Positions 46,790 through 58,979 are shown, counted from the stretch's first letter. The stretch is DNA of 64,000 nucleotides from Bradysia coprophila (GCF_014529535.1 NW_023503493.1:16586001-16650000); one strand, 5' to 3'. Program-made: numbers and translations. The notes: generated from the sequence alone by a model not told the origin.

Positions 46790-47735
46790 ACACATTTTGT
46801 GAAGGTTGTAAACTTTGTTGACGTAGACGCATATATAAAAGCCTTGCCAGGTTCATAGTTGGTAAATTTTTGTTTGTATGACAAGTCCTGTGTACCTAAT
46901 AAAACAGTTAGTAGGTTTCTTTACCGGTTGATCAAAATGTTGGTTTGTTTACGTGGACTATGGCGGAATACACCAATGAATATAAACCACCCAGGTATGG
47001 TCCGTATGGTCTAATGTCACCTTGGAGGAAATAACGAATCTAAAAACGGATTCTAACGCATCCATTTTCATATTATTTTGATAAAAATAATGAGTGCGTT
47101 CAAGATAAATCGACAGATTTTGAAGAATCGGCCGTATCTGGTATGTACATTCATTGGAATACACAACAAGAGAAAAACTAATTTTTTTGCAATATTTCGC
47201 TCTCCTAATTCAGAGTTTCTTCAGGCAATTATTCTAAAAAAGCTAACAGAAAATAAAATAAACATTCTTCACGAATTTTCTTCTCTTCTTGTGTATGCAC
47301 GTGAACAAACCAACATACCTAATAAAACAGCGATCCGCGTGACCAAGGCTGTAAACTTTGATGAGGTCTCGCCCCTAATAGTCTAAAGTCTTGCTCGTGA
47401 CAGCCCTGCATGTTGTACCTGTTGCCAGTTCAATTTATTTCCGCTATGTGTCGCATTCATTTTGCAAATCAATAAATTTACAACGCGTCGCGCAAAAATG
47501 CAAAAAAAAAATAATTTGAATTTGTAATTAATTTAATGCATATATTTGCAATTGTTTAGTCATTTGTAATTCTTCTTTTTTTTTTATTTGTCAATCTACT
47601 GTTATGAAAAGTCTATGAACATTTGTATAAGGACCTACCTTGTTGTTCTGATAAATAAACCAAATTAAATTAAATTAAATTAAATTCATCTGATTTAACA
47701 AATAGATGGTCTTCAACGCCTGTAATATACGAATT
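46790..47735. other. Spacer between repeats and IR-A
   Basis: No supportable gene. An inverted pair, GGAATACACCAATGAATATA / TACATTCATTGGAATACAC, lies at about 46964 and 47145. TACCTAATAAAACAG occurs twice in the same orientation (about 46892 and 47317). A pentanucleotide run of AAATT, five units, lies at 47664-47688. The 102-codon frame at 47078-47386 has no recognisable features. Confidence 0.4.
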
Positions 47736-47738
47736 CTC

Positions 47739-50319
47739 TTACTCAAATAATTCTACAAATTTTCGTATAACAAGAAATCTTTGAGACAACAACTCAAAAC
47801 AAAATGTTAGTATTGTTACACAAATCATACCGAAACACAGCCCAAATGTTCCACTAAATTGTGAAAGTTTAAGCTTTTGATGGGATCTTTGATTTGAAGT
47901 TGATTGAAACTGCAAATACTTTTTTTGTGAGAATTGGCTCACCCAATTGTTTATTAAGCCGCTGTCGGTGTAGAGCTTAATTTGTTCGTCAAATGCGTCC
48001 GTTAAACACGAATGTTTCCGAAAGTAAATGCACATCGGCTGAAATTGTTTAGTGATAATTGACTAACAGTAAAGAATCTAAAATTTGTAACCATTAGAAG
48101 AACTCGATCCTTAGTTGATCTGACAAAATAAGAATTATTTGCAACATGTTTCTTGTTATAATACGCCACTGATGCCTCTGTAGTAATATATGCTCCTTTA
48201 AAATCGTTATCCATTAACTTCAGAAATTTTTGTTCTACTGTCAATTCATGGGTGCGTGTTCTATCGACGACAAAATTAAAAGTTATCTGCACATGCCTTG
48301 TGTCTTAACATTTTTACGAATTAAAACTAAGACTTACTTTTCTCGTAGGCCAGGTGGGAATTTGAACATATTTAGTGTTATGGCGGTCATATATAAGGCA
48401 TAATCATGCTCAATCAGCTGCGGTACAGTATCTACAGCCGGAACAGTTTTTCTTTCTTTTATCAAATCGAATATTGCGCCTTGATAGGCACTCCTTATTA
48501 CTGTACAAGCGAAAATCCATATACAAAACAGTGTTCTAGCGAAATTTCTTGTAGGTGGCCGCTGGATTGAACCACCAAAAAAAATATTGAACATGTTCAA
48601 GAATGGAGTTCGATTACGATGTCCGATAAAAAAATCTCGTTTATCTTTAGACGAAAATTTCAAGACAAAAATTGTAATAAATCCCAGACCAAATGACGTT
48701 CCTATACAAGACCTATCAGAAGAGATATTACTTCTCTAGTTTGTAATTCTTGATTATTGAATCAATTTTACTCACCAAATAATATACTTGAAAGGAAGAA
48801 AAAGCTTTTCGAAAGCGGTGTACGGCCGTCCATTCGGGACAGTAAACAAAAGAGACGAAAAAAAATATGGAAAACTTGCTGTTAAAAGATCTGCCCTGTC
48901 TTTAGTGTATGCAAATGCTGAAACAGTATTTCGCGTCAGGACGATTGCGACATTTAAATAACAAATGAATCGAAACTTTACATGAAATCGTCAGGTTTGC
49001 TTTGCCGGAATGCACCTAGAACAAATATTCGTAAATAAAGTCATGGCACTACTTACAAACACCCACAATTTCGAAATCACTCACCATTTTCATCCAAACG
49101 GAAATCGAAGTGCCAATTTCTCTCGGCGATTCCCTCTCAATTTCTTCGTCGCTGGGTATAAGCAATATTGGAGTGAAATTCAGTCGTTGAGACAGTACCC
49201 GAAATATTATTCCATCAATGCCATCCGTGTAGATAGTTCCGTCTTCTTGACGAATCAAAAACATGTAAGGTATTTCTTCACTCGTAGCAACATGCAACGG
49301 ACACTTGTACAAGTTTTTCAATTTTTGTGGAAAAAAGTCAGCTTCGTATTGAAAGGAATTGTGAACGAAATAATTTGAAATGACTGGTGCAACCATTTCA
49401 CAGTGATATAGTGTGTATGGGAAGTAGGTGTAAATTGCTGCTCTTGTTTTAACTTCGATTGGGGCCAGAACAATTACATTTGCAATGTGCAGACTCCAGC
49501 AATCTTGCAAAACTGTTTGTATTTAGACATCAGATCGCATAAGTCAGTCAAAAGTTAGTATAGCTCGAGAACGGACGATTCATGAAATGGATGGGCTGTG
49601 GACTGTGGGCTGCCCAAAATTTATTGAAAAATAGGTGACTATTTAGGAAAACCTTTGAATGCCCATGCCCAACCATTTGCATGTGAATCAGCCATATCCA
49701 AGGCATAATTTTCCCAGCACGTTTTGTTTCGAGTATTCACGTTCACGGTGAAGGAAACAAAATTTGGCAGGCTACATTCTATAATTTCTGAAAGCGACGG
49801 TCGTTCAACGTTTCGTTGGCTACCTCTTGTAATTATCGTGTATTGATTCCTATATGATTCCGTTAATATTATAGCGAATAAGCCAGTGTAGTCAAAGTCT
49901 ATCGGTGACATTCGCTTAAATACTGAACTGAAACACAAAAAATTTGACCATTCAAAATTTTTCTATTAATCTAAATATACTCACGTAAAGCCCTCGTAGC
50001 TATCGATAAAGATTACATTAAATTCTTCTGGGTACGTTGATGATATCTGACAAAATTCTTGGAGCCTGAATTTGAGGACGATTCTGTTGCTGCATTGTTG
50101 CAATATTTCATTGATTAAATCGGATTGCCGCAGTCTATTTGCTTCATTAACGTAACCAGTTGTGAAAACAACAGTTGACGATTCTCTAACATAGAAATCT
50201 AGTACGATTCTTGTAGTCGCTTGAGAAATAGAAGTATTAACTAGTAGCTCGTCGAACGAAAAGTCGATAGCTAGTGAGTATTTTAAGCATAAACAAAGAA
50301 GGAAATTTCCCGAAAACAT
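47739..50319 (-). CDS. Divergent ionotropic receptor IR-A
   Basis: This belongs to the ionotropic glutamate receptor-related (IR) family of arthropod chemosensory cation channels. Exons on the minus strand are 50319-49985, 49927-49824, 49512-49085, 49015-48982, 48917-48776, 48712-48338, 48296-48092 and 48038-47739. All have GT-AG borders and continuous phase, giving 640 residues. A signal-like hydrophobic start and an N-terminal domain lead to the first ligand-binding lobe, with LKNLYKCPL and DGIDGIIFRVLSQRLNFTP. Then comes FAYTKDRADLLTASFPYFF, whose arginine aligns with the agonist-binding arginine of iGluRs. Helix 1 is at about 345-365, and the channel helix FARTLFCIWIF..TVIRSAYQG at about 405-424. 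The second lobe has YFRKHSCL, and the last helix is at about 603-624. It is homologous end to end with IR-B. Four of its seven introns are absent from IR-B. Orthology to a named Drosophila IR is not assigned. Confidence 0.92.
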
Positions 50320-50964
50320 GTGGGCAGAAGGTTTGAAAGTAGGTTCAGATCAGTCCAAGCGAATAATGTTGACTGAATAAGCCATAGTTAACAAAATTTA
50401 AATTATTTTAATTAAGTTTGCATGTAACATACAATAAAACGCCCAATTTCGGTGTTCGATGATTGAAATGGAACAAACCATCAGCCCATTTACAGCAAAA
50501 AATAATAGCGATACTATCTGTGACTTTACCTTTAACTGATACCAAACATTGTATTAATCGACATTATTGTGCTGTGCATGTGCATCTCACTAATATGGTA
50601 GGTAAGTTAATTTACAAAACCTCAATTACAGTTTTCGTGATAAGATGTGATTAGCTTATGCAAAAGCGATTTTCTCTAAAATGGATTCATATTTTTAATG
50701 GTATGCGACAAATAGTTTGTTTTAATAGCTCCACCAATTTGATACTGTGCAAAATTTTTGATTTATACTTTCGCGTTTGATATTGAACATGTTCAGGTAT
50801 TGTCCATCGCCCAAAACCACTTACAGTGGAGGTGTGACGCAAGTCCTGTTATCCACTTATGACACTTTTTTTTGTTATAATCTTCTTCCTAAAAATTTTC
50901 GGGTCAAATTTTTGTTGATAAAACTTTCGCGTACTTTCCTCATCAGCTGTCATTTGTGACGCAT
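50320..50964. other. Upstream region of IR-A
   Basis: AT-rich and without a gene. It should hold the promoter of the minus-strand receptor IR-A, but no TATA or initiator can be singled out. Confidence 0.4.
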
Positions 50965-52080
50965 AGAGGTATTCTTTTGAAAAGCCGTCTACCAAAATCG
51001 GACCCATTTCGCCTGGGATTGATATATACATGGTTTGAAAGGTCTTTGCCAGTAGACCTCAAAACAGGCCTCACACGGTCTCTAGCCACACCTGGTTGAC
51101 CTGGTTGCTGGTTGAACATCTCCGAAGTTGGTAAAAAGGGTGATTTTTATCCGAATTTTTTGGCCGTTATAAACGATCGTCCCGGGCGAGAGTGGGCTCG
51201 TTGGAAAGCTAAGTTCAAGTAGTTTCGGTTCATGCCTAGTTTAATTTAATTCATTGATATATGTTTGCAAAAATCTGCAAGAAAAATTTTCAAAATCTGT
51301 GTGAACTTTAGACAGGTCTGGGCTGGTACTGATGACGCTTAATGGGAACCTAACATGCTAGTCGTAACATACATTGTCTAAGCTTTCCATCGATACCTCA
51401 TTTGCAGTGCTGGTGATTGCCGACATAACAGAATTTTATGTTAGTACAACCGCTACTTGTAAAACTCGCCAACAACTAACGTAGGTCCATGATAAGCGAC
51501 ATATAACTCGACATTTTTCACTTCCGGACGAAGGAACTAAAACACGATTGCCAATAAAAAATTTGAGTGTCTTGACCAGCGGGTTTTACGTTTTGATGTG
51601 TATCGTTAGAAAGGTAATTTCACGGTCTATTAGGGCAAATAGTGTGATGGAGCTTCAAAGGATTTTCAATGAAATATGACCACCTCAACACTTCAAATTC
51701 TCATAGTTCGTTGTAGATTATTCCAAGCCCTCATTTGCCTGTTTGGTCTAAAAGAAATTACCTTTCTAATGACACCACACACAGCCTTGTACGTTTCATG
51801 TACCTCGCGAAATTTCAAAATGAAACCTCTGAACCCCTATGAAACCCTGTTTACTCCGAAAGTACATGCAATTACCTAACTAATGACACCCCACGACCCT
51901 GTACGTTCCGTGTATCTGGAGAAATTTCAGTCCAAAAAGTGGGTGTTGCGTGTTTTCGGTTTTTTATCACCTCCCATCAGCCGCAGAAAGGATTTTTTTT
52001 GGAAGTGGTTTTGACTTGTAGGATCGAATACCTTTCTAGGCACATATAAAAAAGTCCTGTAGAGTCCACTTTACGGTAGA
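50965..52080. repeat. Decayed relative of the 19112-19863 element
   Basis: The left edge, AGAGGTATTCTTTTGAAAAG with CGTCTACCAAAATCGGACCC, matches the ends of the TAA-flanked element at 19112. Towards the right, ACCTTTCTAATGACACC, GTACCTCGCGAAATTTCA and CCTTTCTAGGCACATATAAA match its arms and its extra block. The order is the same but the copy is diverged and longer. It separates the two ionotropic receptor genes. Confidence 0.6.
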
Positions 52081-52283
52081 GCGAGCGAACTTTCAAATGC
52101 TCGGTATGTATAAAACTTTTTATATTAGTTGGAGATGTGCCGTGGTATCTTCGTTCTTAGTGTCGTAAACTAGGCTCTATGCTTCATCTCGAACCATTAA
52201 CACCACACCGAACCGAGATACCACTTTACATTTCTAGCTATATAACAGTTAGTGACACTAGACAATATTATGCTCTAGATGTG

Positions 52284-52330
52284 TAATTATGACACGAGGC
52301 CGCAGGCCGTGTGTGTCATAATACACATCG
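52284..52330. repeat. Short hairpin with GC-rich loop
   Basis: TAATTATGACACGAGGCCG is mirrored by CGTGTGTGTCATAATA around GCAGGC. CACATCGTGAGCCTAA follows, also seen near 32022. It sits just downstream of the IR-B stop codon. Confidence 0.5.
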
Positions 52331-52499
52331 TGAGCCTAATAAAGTACTTCGTCACGGGATTCACACAATGTTTTATGTCGTTGACTGTATCGATAACAGA
52401 TGATTCACTATTCTACCATCATATTAGGTTTATGTTGATAAGCCAATAGTTGTGCAGACATATCAAAATTCAGCATTTTGTTCTAGGCCTCAGCGATAC

Positions 52500-54767
52500 T
52501 TAAGGCCTAAGTAATTTATTCAAAAACTCGCATTTCTTGGACATAATTTCAAGTAGGAACACGACTAACGCAGCAGTCAACAAAACCGATCCTATAATAA
52601 AGCCGCCGATTAGCTGCTTCATGGTTAAACGTTGTGGCTGGTGTTCTTCAAAATCGTAGGCTTTCACATTAACGAATTTCTTTTCGAAGTATTGACTCGT
52701 CCAGTGTTGCAGCAGTCCGTTGTTGGTATATTGGTTGATAAGCCTGGTTATTGGTTTGGTCAAACAGGAATGTTTACGAAAAAATATGCAAAACGGCAAG
52801 AGATATATTCGATCTTTGGTGGACGATACAACTCCAGTGGTCTTAAAATGTCTTAGATTGTAGTATGATATACCAACGTCGGTGGTTAGAACTGCGCCAT
52901 TGAAATTAGAATTTTTCAGAAGTTCATACCTTTCATCACTTCCAAAATTGTGGATTTGCACCCTTTTGAAGATAAAACATAAAGTTAGAGGAAAAGTGGC
53001 AAATGTTGTGCGTTTAGTTACCTTTTGTAATATGTGGATGTATTCAACAATTGGTAGATTGCTGTGCTCATGTAAAGCGTATAGTTCCTAGCAATCAATT
53101 CAGGAAATGTTCGCGCACTTGGCAAATTCCGCGGCTTCTGGATGTATTCGAAGAGTGATCCTTCAAACGCACTTCGCAAAACAATGCAGCCGAATATCCA
53201 GATGATTAAGATCGTACGAGCGAAATTCCGTTTCGGTAATACCGTTACAACGCCACCAAATAGCACCGAAATGGTGTTCAAGAAAGGTGTACTATTGCAC
53301 TCACCAGCCAAAAACTTGAGTTTCGTTTCACTGAGAAATGTTGTTGCGATTAGAGCACAGAGTAGTAGCACTGCCATCACTATCCATATCTGCATTTTAA
53401 AAGGCAAAAACAGTTTCTGCAGAGCTGTATATGCCTTGCCTTTTGGTACAGCAAAGAGTATCGAAGAGTAAAGATATGGTGATGAGGCTGACATGGTTTT
53501 GGCTCTATTTATTGTAAAAGAAAATCCTCCGATGGTAAGATTTGCCCTGCCTGTCATCACCTATTTTGAAGAGAGTTATTTTTCAAAATCACAAGACTGG
53601 TAGTATTTATGGCTATATGATAGGACAGAGTAATTGGATCGTGCATCTAGGCCGACATTGTGTAGATGTGGTTGTCGTTTCTGAACACAAAATTTGTTGT
53701 AATAAACATAATGAATCTCTTTAATTGTGAATCCAGTGGGTCGTTGATAGCACTGAGTGACAAATAAACTGACCCGGACAAAAGTATTAGGAAAATTCCA
53801 CCTTTACTCATATTTGTGTCATTTAAAGGAAATTACAACTCCAATTGCTACGATCGGAATAACTTACCATTTCCATGAAATATGAAGACCCGTTAGCTTT
53901 GTTGGGCACCTCGATGATGGGCGTGAAATTTAATTGCTGCGACAAAACCCTAAAAGTAATGCCATCAATACCTTCAGTTCGATAGCTCCGATCGTTACGA
54001 TTTCGGTACAAAATCATAAAAGGTGTCACATTATGTGTAACTAGAGTCAACGGACATTTGTACATATTTTTCAATTTGTCCGGGAAATGATCAGTGTCGT
54101 ACATAAACGTATTGTTAATGAAATAATTTAAAATCCCCGGTGCCGTCTTTTCGCAATGGTTCAAGGTGTATGGAAAGTACGTGTAAATTGCTGATTTTGA
54201 GTCCAGTTCACTTCCCATTGAAACCACTATTAAAACGTTTGTGATGTAAAGGGACCAACAATCATTTAGTATTCTTGATATGATGATGTATTGATCTCTC
54301 CATAATTTCGTTAGGACGATCGTATAAAATCCGGTATAATCGAACATGCTATCGTCTCTCATTAATTTGAATATTTCACTAGAAGATAAAAGATTTATCG
54401 GAAATCTTGTTCCTAATTTCTATCCACAAAGTTACAAAAATGCCTCATAGCTGTCGATGAACATGAGATTGAAGAAACGATGTATCGTCGTTGATAGTAA
54501 TGAAAAGTCTTCAATTACAACCACTATTTTCGAGCGAGTTCGATAAAGTATCTCATTGACAACACCCATTTGATGGTCATAGTTTTTTAAATGATAAACC
54601 GATGTAGTAATTGACAGTGTCGTCGATTTGTGCATATAGAAATCAGTTATTACTTTACTGACTGCACTGGACACTGTCGTCTTGAAGGGTGTCTCTTTGA
54701 ACTCATCATTGCTAACTGTTCGATTGATCAGGAACACGATCACGACCACGAATACCACGTGCATCAC
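52500..54767 (-). CDS. Divergent ionotropic receptor IR-B
   Basis: This is the paralogue of IR-A, in the same orientation about 2.2 kb away. Exons on the minus strand are 54767-54436, 54378-53868, 53560-53022 and 52962-52500, all GT-AG with matching phases, giving 614 residues. A hydrophobic signal-like start (MMHVVFVVVIVF) is followed by the N-terminal domain and the first ligand lobe, with FPDKLKNMYKCPL and TEGIDGITFRVLSQQLNFTP. FSFTINRAKTMSASSPYLY retains the arginine that in iGluRs contacts the agonist. Helix 1 is near 337-357, a short pore segment follows, and the channel helix FARTILIIWIF..IVLRSAFEG is near 394-413. The second lobe has FFRKHSCL, and the last helix is near 577-600. It has only three introns, all at positions shared with IR-A. 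It probably works as a tuning subunit in sensory neurons; the ligand cannot be inferred. Confidence 0.93.
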
Positions 54768-55414
54768 AATATCCCTCTGTTGCGAAACCAGAACTAGGGT
54801 AGAGGTAGAAGAGCTTCATTTACTTATACTTTCAATTTTCTCTGATGTCCGTGTCCGTTGTATTCATTTATTTCAAAGTTATGGCATGCAACACGCTTTT
54901 CAGATTTTAGTATGATATTCCATTTGGAAATATTGTTGCGACTATAATTCCTAAATTTATCTAACTCGTGTCATCTGCGTTATTGATTTTAAACCAATTT
55001 GTATTCACACCTTATAGGAACACCGAAAATAAAAACTCACAAACTAAATCGGCGTTGAGTCGCCTAATTCACGATATTTGATAGATTAGATATTTTATGT
55101 CAAAAGTCTACGAAATAGCCATACTCACAAACTTTACGAACCATAATGGTTTACCCTATTGAGTAGGTGGAAATGTGCATGCAATACTTATTTACATATA
55201 TATTGTGAACTGGTAGGCAATTTCGTGAGTTGGAGCGCGAACGAGTTAGGGCAGCATGTCAAAGTTCCTAAGATATGTTGTCCACAACATACATGCCATT
55301 TTGTACGCCGAGGGTGTACGAGAAATTTGTGCTTAAAGCATGAAACAGTTATGTTCCTAACTAGTGTTGAAATATTGATATAGTATAAGTGCTAAGAAGT
55401 TTGTATTTGCAGCA
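54768..55414. other. Spacer between IR-B and the small zinc-finger locus
   Basis: AT-rich, no supportable gene. It should contain the upstream regions of both the minus-strand receptor IR-B and the plus-strand locus starting at 55415. Confidence 0.4.
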
Positions 55415-55859
55415 ATGGCAGCGATCAAAACAGACACGATCGAAAGTGATAGCGATAACGATTGTGTGATTGTCGAGTAAGAAGGAAATTGATTTTTTAA
55501 TGTTTTTTATGAAAATTTGTAAAGTAAATTTGAAATTTTTATGTTTTAGGGCGAGTGATGCAATTGCGAGTTGCCCAAGCCGGAAACGGAAGGGGAACGA
55601 TGTGTCAAGCCATTTTGTTGTCGTTAAGAAAATGCCAAAATTTGCATTGACTGTCCAAAGTGAAGGCGAACGATCTGTATCATGCGTAAACCGTGCTGCC
55701 AGTCCGGGTGATGATGACCAAATAATTGCATTGACTGTCTTAAGTGAAGGCGAACGATCTGTATCAAGCGTAAACCGTGTTGGAAGCTCGAATCGGGGCA
55801 ATGTAAGCGTGGAAGTGTCCGGCGGACATGGGAATGTGGATTACCCGTCCCCATTATGA
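55415..55859 (+). CDS. Small acidic protein with SIM-like motif and internal repeat
   Basis: Exons 55415-55476 and 55550-55859 join through a GTAAG donor and a TTTTAG acceptor in matching phase, giving 123 residues. The N-terminus has SDSDNDCVIVE, a hydrophobic core with acidic flank like a SUMO-interacting motif. A basic KRK word follows, and then two tandem copies of about 28 residues (LTVQSEGERSVSCVNRAAS and LTVLSEGERSVSSVNRVGS). The frame ends at 55859. A zinc-finger-like segment follows in another frame (55807-56160), so the protein may be the truncated front half of a longer ancestral product. I recognise no family. Function is unknown; nuclear location is a guess from the SIM and basic word. 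Confidence 0.5.
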
Positions 55860-56160
55860 CAAATCTGCGAAAACACGGAACGTTCATGGAAAAGTGGGCC
55901 ATCGAATGGTCTTATGTCCATATGGAAAAATGTGTGATTTTAATTTCCATCCAGTGAAGGAGCGGTCAATGTATAATTTAAATCGTCACATTATGGCTGT
56001 GCATATGCCACCATTCCACCATTCAAAAAGCAATCGCATGCCCTTATATAGACATGTATATATTGATTATGGCGATCCATTACAGCAACGGCACTTGCAG
56101 TGTCCTGTGTGTGGTAATTTTAACAGTACCACTACACTCAACACACGGCAAGATGTCTAG
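55807..56160 (+). pseudogene. Zinc-finger-like segment out of frame with the preceding exon
   Basis: The frame is open from just after a TAA at 55804-55806 to a stop at 56158-56160. It encodes CPYGKMCDFNFHPVKERS followed by MYNLNRHIMAVH, a C2H2-like arrangement (C-x5-C ... H-x4-H). Near the end comes LQCPVCGNF, the start of a second finger that is cut by the stop. It overlaps the preceding protein's last codons in a different frame. I tested the obvious splice, GTAAGC at about 55804 to TTCCATCCAG at about 55955, and the phase leads to an immediate stop. A frameshift in an ancestral gene is the simplest reading; a separate short protein starting at 55828 is the alternative. Confidence 0.45.
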
Positions 56161-56164
56161 CAGA

Positions 56165-58395
56165 AAGCGACGGCGATTTGGAGTGGACGAATGATAACAT
56201 TGTGATATACGAAAATTCGAGAAGGTTGCAAAGAGGAATTTCATTTCGCGGAAAGTGTTGAACATTTTGATGGTCTTTTCGGCGCGCATTCATTTCCTTT
56301 CCTTCGGAAATTTCGGGAATTTCGGAAATTGGAACAACGTTTTTCAAGCTTCCAAACGAGAGTTATGCGGGTAATGTAAACAAGCGGGTAAATATGTGAA
56401 TTATGCGGAAATGTAGGCATGTATAAATGAAGAAAGTTGTCAAAAAATTCAATTTTCTTCGTGGCGTTGACCGTTCAAAATACTATTTCTCTTGTTGTTG
56501 TCTCGCGAAATTGTCTAAGAACACAACAGATACACACAACTTTTCATGCAAAGGGAACCATATTACGAGAAAAATTCTGTAATACTCCAAGGAAGCTATG
56601 GAAAAGTATAAAATGTCTAGACTAGAAATCTTAAAAATAACAATCTTTTCAGGGGCATTGCGTTCTATATGTGAAAGGAATTGAACTACTTTGAACAAGT
56701 GTACGGAAACAGGAAAATCGTACAATTTTCACTTTTGTTATTATCGTTTCAAAATTCAATACAATGTCGATATTTATTTTTATCTGATGTACACACCATA
56801 CAATAGGTTACTCTACTTTTGTATTATGAAGAAAATAAAATAAAAAACAATGAAAATTGTAGTAGAACTTATTATGCATTATTTATATAAAAAATCATGT
56901 CTCTCCGATAAATGACTTATATACTCAGAAATAAATAAAATTCAAATTGTGTAAATAATGACTGATAAAGAATATGTGCCCTGACTTGGTAGTATAAGAT
57001 CTTTACCAGAAAGTAGTGAAGGGCCATAAATAATAATAACACACGAGCATCCAGCAATGTCATTTCTGCAACAGCAATACATAGATACCATTTGTCCATC
57101 ATATGCGGGCCAAAAGTTAACAAGAGATATTACGAAATAGCAAGGAATTTCATAACATGTGCCTAAATGGACATTTTTCGCAACAGATGTGCTCGTCTTC
57201 GTCTCGAGCTTAAAACAGATCATAAGCGCAGAATTCTAGTTTAGGCACAAGTTAGGAACAAGATTTTATATACAGAATGATGCTCATTTTTGCAAACGTC
57301 ACTTTTACACACTAATGCGTAAATATTTGTATGAACATCCATTTTACGCCATACTTTGATCGTACTATAAGTGTATGTTTCTGCTAGATAATTTATTTAT
57401 CGTTGGTGGTGATTATATCCCAGGCCTAATGATAATCAAACCACGACCAATAAACAACAAACTAATTGTATTGTCAACTGCCAACGCACTTCAAGCAAAA
57501 GTGATCACTGTCGACAGCTGCCAAATAAAGTACTATTTTGTATGAAATCACGGCAGAGTAAAATAAACCAGACAGTAGCGGTTCATTTTCGAAACGTCAA
57601 ATAAGGGACCTAATACACGGGATGAAAATGAACTCAAATGAACAATGACATAAATTGAAAAATTTTATTCGCAAAATATCAAGGGCTACTAGATTATTCA
57701 GGTCCTTCACTAGTCAAACAAGCGCTCCTGCCTGGTTAACTTTACTCTGTCGTGATGAAATGGTTTTTTACAGTGTTTTAAAGTTGTATGACACACTGTC
57801 AAGTTTCAGTACCTTATTTAGAGTACCACTCATGCTTGAAGTGCGTTGCTACTGCATATTAGATGTACAAAAATAGAGATAGATCCTTGATCTTGTAAAG
57901 CATATCAAGCATATAAATCGAGTCTATAACTCGATTTTATTAAGTATCAGGTTTTAAAAAAATCTCTCAGTTCGTTTGTTAACATGAATTTCACTATAAA
58001 TACATTAGCCAGATTTCATCGTTTATTTCTCTCTTCTTTGTCGACCACAGATGATATAATATAACCGTCATTCTGCAACGTTGACTGCTCCTTACTCGTA
58101 AGAAAAGGCGACTTCTGACTTAAAAACTTAGCGCAACGAACAAGACCCTCAGCTATGAAATCGCTTCAATAAGTTGTAAAGAAATACATGAATTGATACT
58201 GCACTTTGTACTGGTCAAAATTGAAACAACGTCTTTTATCAGAATTTTCATAAAGAGATAAAGAGCGTTCTAATCGCCTGGAAAAATAATAACTTTTTGT
58301 TGTTACAGTGAAATTGAAATTTTTGTTTTTATAAAATGTCAGTCGTTGACTGGACTCCACATAAGAAAGTTGGAAAATTGGAAGATTTGTTTTTC
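56165..58395. other. Gene-free region upstream of the CRAL-TRIO gene
   Basis: AT-rich with short unsupported frames. A purine/pyrimidine run around 56285-56330 (TTTCCTTCGG and repeats of AATTTCGG) is the only local oddity. AATAAA words near 56836 and 56932 could terminate the preceding locus. Confidence 0.4.
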
Positions 58396-58398
58396 CAT

Positions 58399-58487
58399 TG
58401 TCAGTGTTTCGTTTTGTGTGTGACGCGAGGTCTGTGATTTTTGTTGCTTCTTTAATTTCGTTTTGGAGTTAGAATTTTTGGAAAAAG
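58399..58487 (+). other. Probable 5' untranslated exon of the CRAL-TRIO gene
   Basis: A strong donor (AAAAAG followed by GTAAGTCA at 58488) is matched 491 bases later by TTCGTTTTTAG just before the start codon. An initiator-like TTGTCAGTG lies near 58399 and gives the suggested start. The exon has no ATG in a useful frame. This is a prediction from splice signals only. Confidence 0.4.
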
Positions 58488-58979
58488 GTAAGTCAATACA
58501 TGATTTCCTGAAGTAATTAATTGTTCATTGACTTGATTCAAAAGTGATTGTAAGTGGGCATACATACATAGACTGAGCTGCATAAATACAATCTTATCAG
58601 CAGGGGTCATACTAAAAAATGTTTGTTCACAAAAGGGTATTTTGATTACACGTTTTCTTATCAGTTCAATGCCAACAGAAATATTTTATTTCAAATAATG
58701 TTCATCAATCATTAATATGCTTAACATGTTTTTGGCGTCGTAATATTATTATTTTTTACTTAGTACCAAATTTGGCAAAGTTTAGTAAATGATAACTACA
58801 CAGTAGAAGGAAGTATTCAAATAGTTTCCATTCGGTTCGATTTAAAAAAAAAAAAACTGCGAACCTATGTGTACTAACTACTACAAAGAAGTATTATTCT
58901 AACGCAATCATTAGGTTAAAACATCCGAGATACGAAAAATCTTTTGCAATTTATCTTTAAATTCTTCTTCGTTTTTAGG

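Noticed and set aside
47078..47386. 102-codon plus-strand frame
   Set aside because: It lies among repeat fragments, has no family resemblance and overlaps an inverted repeat.
48857..48982. A frameshift disabling IR-A between the two halves of the first ligand lobe
   Set aside because: A 64 bp GT-AG intron (48918-48981) restores the frame and aligns residue for residue with IR-B.
55803..55956. An intron that would join the SIM-bearing exon to the zinc-finger frame
   Set aside because: Donor and acceptor words exist, but the phase produces a stop codon immediately after the junction.
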